Positions 60,301-64,000 of a stretch of 64,000 nucleotides of DNA are shown here, one piece after another. A model generated the notes under the pieces. That model was not told the origin of the DNA and did not search any database. It saw only the letters and a program-made list of their open reading frames with translations. How positions within the stretch are numbered: the stretch's first letter is position 1; every line of letters starts with the position of its first letter. Position numbers and translations under genes: made by a program. Location of the stretch: NCBI GenBank assembly GCA_036785705.1, contig JAWUZG010000070.1:3049001-3113000 (forward strand). Reading direction: 5' to 3'. Source of the stretch: Acanthornis magna. Lineage: Eukaryota > Chordata > Aves > Passeriformes > Acanthizidae.

Positions 60301-61929
60301 TGAGTCTTGGTAGAGCCTGTGAAAAGCGGCATTTCAGCTCAGATGGGTTTTTTCATTTGATTGCCACAAATGGTGCAGTTGAGTAGTGCACAGGTAAGAA
60401 CAAGAAATAGTTTGTGATGAGTGAGAGATGGTTTGGATTTTTAGCATTTCTGGCAAGTTAGTGTATTGAGTGTATTTTTTGGAGCCATGGATTCTTCCAT
60501 CCTCCATCAGTGATGAGTTGTGGTGGGGCATCCATTCATCTGCAGCCTGTTTCTGAGCTGTGCAAATGGAAGGGCTCTTGTTTCTTCCTGAACTTTCTGA
60601 AGAGTTATGTGAGGTCAAGACCAACTTTCCAGCTGGGCTGCAAGAGTTGAGGTCATCTGGAGCTGAGATGTCCTGCTCCCGGGACCTCATGTACCATCTG
60701 TCCCCAGGGCACACTCCCAGCTCTGTGCCAGTGCTTGCCTTGCTGAGAGATGTGCTTGGATCCCTGGGGCTCTGGGATGTCACTAAGGATGGAGGTCAGG
60801 GCTGGGTTGTAGCTGATAAAATGGTGTGAAGGCCCTAAGGAGAAGTGTAGGCAGAGGAGCCAGGAGATATTTTTGTGTTCCTGTATCTTTTCTTAACTTA
60901 GTATGAAGTTAAAAATGGTTGGAAACAGCAGGAACACCATGAGGCTGTAAAATACTGCAAAAAACTGATAGAAAATACATCTGTTCTCACAACCAAGTAG
61001 TTTTCACTTCTATCCTCCAAATGAGAGACCAGTGGTCATTTTGAAAGGAATTCTGTTTCTCCCCTGGATCTCCACTGCTTGCTTTCGAGTTTGTAGATGC
61101 TTTTTTAACTTGTTCATTTAACATCACTGGTGATCCATGGATTCCGGGATATAACAATGTGATAAAATTAATGTCTTGGAAGTGTCATATGTTCTGTATA
61201 CTTGTGCTGTCAGGAAGTAATGCAGCAGAAACATGAGAACATTACACTGAGTGATGTGGCAATCCACTGACTTCTTGCTGGTGATAAGCAGCCCAAATAT
61301 TCTGGGGATAAATTAAAAAGGAAAAAAAAATAAATTCCAGAATGGGCAGTTGCAAAGTGACAGAGGCAGGGTGGTAAAACCAAGTGAGCATGTTTGATGT
61401 GCGATGAGAGGTGCTTGTTTTCAAAGATGAAGTCTTCCTTATGGTAACTGAGATGGAAAAATGTGCAATTGTCCTGGTTTTATTATAGGAACAAGTTGGG
61501 TAGAATGGGTTTGAAGGACAAGCAGCAAAAATGCAAAAGAAGTATTTTGATCTTGAATTTGTGTGGCTGCCTTTCAGCCTTGCTGAGTGTAATCATCTCT
61601 GTCATCTTCTGAAATGATTGTGTGTCATGAAAGTAAAAAACCAAATCCAAGCCCTTAATAGGGCACCTGTGGTCATGTTTGTGTCTGGAGCCAGGTTTCA
61701 GTATGACTTCCAGCACACTTCTCTGTTCTCCTGTGTCTGTACCATTATAAGAGACAGGTTCCTAGTCCTGCTGTCCCAAAAACCTGGCTGGCTTCTCAGA
61801 TCTGCAGTAGCTTGTGCCTGGAATCTGGCACAGGAGCATTCCCATTACTGGTTCCAATGCTCATTAGTTACTGCTGTAATTGCTCTGTCTTTCATCTATT
61901 CCATGTTCCTAGTAGTCTTCTACAGGTTG
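57349..61929. other. Unique non-coding DNA
   Basis: No supportable gene or repeat. 57.35-58.1 kb is moderately GC-rich with short frames on both strands. 58.2-59.2 kb is A/T-rich with several AATAAA words. Nothing more is visible by eye. Confidence 0.5.
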
Positions 61930-62290
61930 GACTAATCCAAATGAGTTGGTATTATCTGCATAGGTCATCACCTCATTTCTCAGCTTCTTCTCTAAATCAT
62001 GACTAATGACTGTAAATAACTCTGGTCTCAGTGTCTTGGGGCACCTCCTTGTTAATCTTGAGCCATTATATTAATTGATCATTTGATCCTCATCTCTCCC
62101 TGCCCCTCCCTTCATCCCTCTGACTAACTTGCAGCCAGAAATCTGTGCACAACTGCCTGATTTTCTGGGAAGGTTTGATGAGGCGCTTGGAGGCTCTTTG
62201 GAAGCCCAGAATAAGATGTCATGACACATATCTTGATCTCCTGCTTTGATGCAATGGCATTATCTGGCATGATTTTCCACACTCTTCCCA
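61930..62290 (-). mobile_element. Ancient CR1 LINE fragment, antisense
   Basis: Read on the plus strand, it tracks the reverse complement of the CR1 reverse-transcriptase region: 'ggtattatctgcataggtc' (compare 'tggtatcatctgcaaactt'), 'tctaaatcatgactaatgactgtaaataactctggtctcagtg', 'tggggcacctcc' (the well-known 'ctggggaacacc' position), 'cttgagccatt' and 'ctttggaagcccagaataagatgtcat'. It is heavily diverged with indels, so it has no reading frame. It may belong to an old CR1/L3-like lineage predating songbirds. Confidence 0.6.
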
Positions 62291-63509
62291 GGCACACTGG
62301 TGATTCCTTGCACCTCTGTGGCGGCTGCTGCTGATGCTTGCTCCTTTTGGTGACTTGTTGGCTCTCCAGATGAGAGGATTGGGGTGGGGAAAGAACTTGG
62401 AGAGATGTATGTGGTGGGGGGGGTGGAGGAACACGGGAAGGGAAACAAGCCCTTTGTCCTACTTGCTCACAGTATTTCGGTTAGCATGTCACTGTGTCAT
62501 GTCAGAAACAAAGGCAGAAGTGGGAATTGATATAAGGCATTTCTGACTGGGATAAAATAACTTACTCTTTAAAATTATGTACAAGTCGATCAGACTTTCC
62601 TCTGTTATTTGCTCACCATTTTGCTATCAGATTGGTTGTAAAAACTGGCATTGCCCATTCTGTGTTTCACAGTCACTGCACATTGGGGAGCGGAAGGTGA
62701 AGTTTGATGTTTCTTTTTTCTCTGTCTGAGCACCAACAGCCCATGTTTTAAAGGCTAAGATTGCAGGATATCTGCATAAGCAAACATAAATCTTTTTGGC
62801 ATTTCAATTTTCCCCCTGGAAATCTTGTTTTGATGCTCAGGTGCTATGGAATTCTGGAAGCTCCTTTGATTATTGCTGCCTTTATGAAAGCAGCTGTTCC
62901 ATCAATGCTATGGGTTTGGTACTTAGCAGGGAGGTAAAGGAACACAGGCGATGGCTACTGCAATCCAGTGCTTGTGTAAACTGCATGTTAGTGATGGAAT
63001 AAAACAATTCTGGGGCAGTCAGTCATTGCTGATGGCTGTGCAGCTCGGCACTGTTAGAGAAATAGTTGCTCTGTGTGTGTGCGAACCCTGTGCCACAGAG
63101 CTGCTGAAGAGACCCGTGCTCTGTTCTTGGACCCACGACTGGTCTATCACAGTCCCATCTCACTTTCATTTCCCTCTCTTGTTCCTGAAGAACAAGGTGG
63201 TGGAGGCAGGAAAAACAACTGAACTCTGCAGAATAAAAAGCAGAGTTGCCAAATGATTTCTGGTAGATTGAGGTGGAGACTAAATGCTGGGGTGGGGAGC
63301 CAGATGATCCATTTCAGTGGTGTTGTAGCTGTGTTAAGTGAGCCCTCGGAGAAGCTGTAGGTGGGAGTCCCCATATCTCAGAGGCCAGGAATTTGACCTG
63401 GATGTTAACAGGCAGGAGGTTTGCAGGTGTACTGTGCATGGACCTTGGTGAATGAAATGTTACACTGAGTCTCTTCTGCTCTTGGGTTGAGATTTTTTGG
63501 TGGGGAAAT
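62291..63509. other. Unique non-coding DNA
   Basis: No supportable gene. It includes a G8 run near 62414 and A/T-rich sequence. Frames on the plus strand at 62.8-63.26 kb show no known domain. Confidence 0.5.
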
Positions 63510-63575
63510 GATAGATAGATGTGAAGATGGAAGACAGATGGATAGACAGAAAGATAGGATCAGATAGTAGATGAG
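63510..63575 (+). repeat. Degenerate GATA/GACA simple repeat
   Basis: GATAGATAGAT, followed by GACAGATGGATAGACAG and AGATAGGATCAGATAG words: a decayed tetranucleotide tract of about 65 bases. Confidence 0.75.
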
Positions 63576-63639
63576 TTACAGTTGTAGCCTAATGCATGTC
63601 CTGTCTTAATGCTGCAATATTAGCACAGCATCAGAGTCC

Positions 63640-64000
63640 CTCTACATCTGCCCCCCTTCCTCCAACTGTACCGATTTATATGAAAATTAAGATTACAAAT
63701 TAAAACCAGGCTATCCTGGAGTTTTCCAGTTCATCAGCCATCCAATAAAAATGATGTCGAGCTTGTGTGCATAATTCCCAGAAGATTACTTTGTCCTTAC
63801 AGCTAAGCTCTGTCCCTGATATAAAAGATCTCTATCCAGTTTTATTGAAATAAAGAACTAACATCATAATCCCAATATTGAGGTATAATCTTCATTATCT
63901 CCTGACCCTCTTGAGATTTTTTTTCTCCCACCCCCATTCTATCCCGATTCAGATTTATTTCATTTATAATCCCTATGTGTTTACCTTTATTCAGATAGGA
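63640..64000. other. Candidate conserved element at the window edge
   Basis: A/T-rich unique sequence (GATTTATATGAAAATTAAG, CATCCAATAAAAATGATG, CATAATTCCCAGAAGATTAC, ATTCAGATTTATTTC) without repeats or an open frame. It reads like a deeply conserved vertebrate non-coding block and runs off the window end. The assignment is from texture only. Confidence 0.35.

Noticed and set aside
1..64000. CRISPR arrays, prokaryotic operons, tRNA or rRNA genes, intact viral genes
   Set aside because: There are no regularly spaced direct repeats, no tRNA T-loop GGTTCRANNCC with cloverleaf context, no ribosome-binding-site-led gene chains and no retroviral gag, pol or env coding sequence. The only retroviral remnant is the solo LTR.

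Overview
The window looks like vertebrate nuclear DNA from a bird, most likely a songbird. It has CR1 LINE remnants, one of them ending in the avian octamer-type tail (ATTCTGTG twice). It also has a long solo LTR that begins TGTGGTGGTTTTGC, the start I remember for a passerine endogenous-retrovirus LTR family, flanked by a perfect 5-bp target-site duplication. Interspersed repeats are sparse, CpG is depleted except in a few clusters, and no open reading frame reads as a recognisable protein. There is no sign of prokaryotic gene organisation, CRISPR, tRNA or rRNA.

Layout. From 1 to about 25.8 kb the sequence is unique non-coding DNA. It holds several stretches that read like conserved non-coding elements (A/T-rich, TAAT- and GATA-type sites, palindromes, locally retained CpG): 6.5-6.8, 9.7-9.9, 15.5-15.7, 16.6-16.8, 19.9-20.0 and 22.1-22.6 kb. 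One strong exon-like segment lies at 6908-7104. From 25.8 to 27.6 kb the sequence is GC-rich: a CpG cluster, a CR1 3' end, then a true CpG island (27.23-27.56 kb) with a near-consensus CTCF site and a 21-bp minisatellite carrying CACGTG E-boxes. From 27.6 to about 56 kb the plus strand looks enriched in G and T. Three exon-like segments at 29.7-30.8 kb have good splice sites and mutually compatible open frames, which would fit an unannotated plus-strand transcript starting at the CpG island. Two degraded CR1 pieces lie at 45.4 and 47.8 kb. The solo LTR occupies 55978-57343. An old antisense CR1 fragment lies at 61.9-62.3 kb, and the window ends in another conserved-looking AT-rich block from 63.6 kb.

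Interpretation. This is best read as an intergenic or intronic regulatory landscape with one candidate promoter or insulator at 27.3 kb. I cannot name a host gene. Exon and conserved-element calls are hypotheses from splice consensus, frame and composition; alignment to other bird genomes and RNA-seq would decide them. I see no convincing novel biological system. The most interesting region is the CpG island, CTCF and E-box minisatellite together with the exon chain 2.5-3.5 kb downstream.
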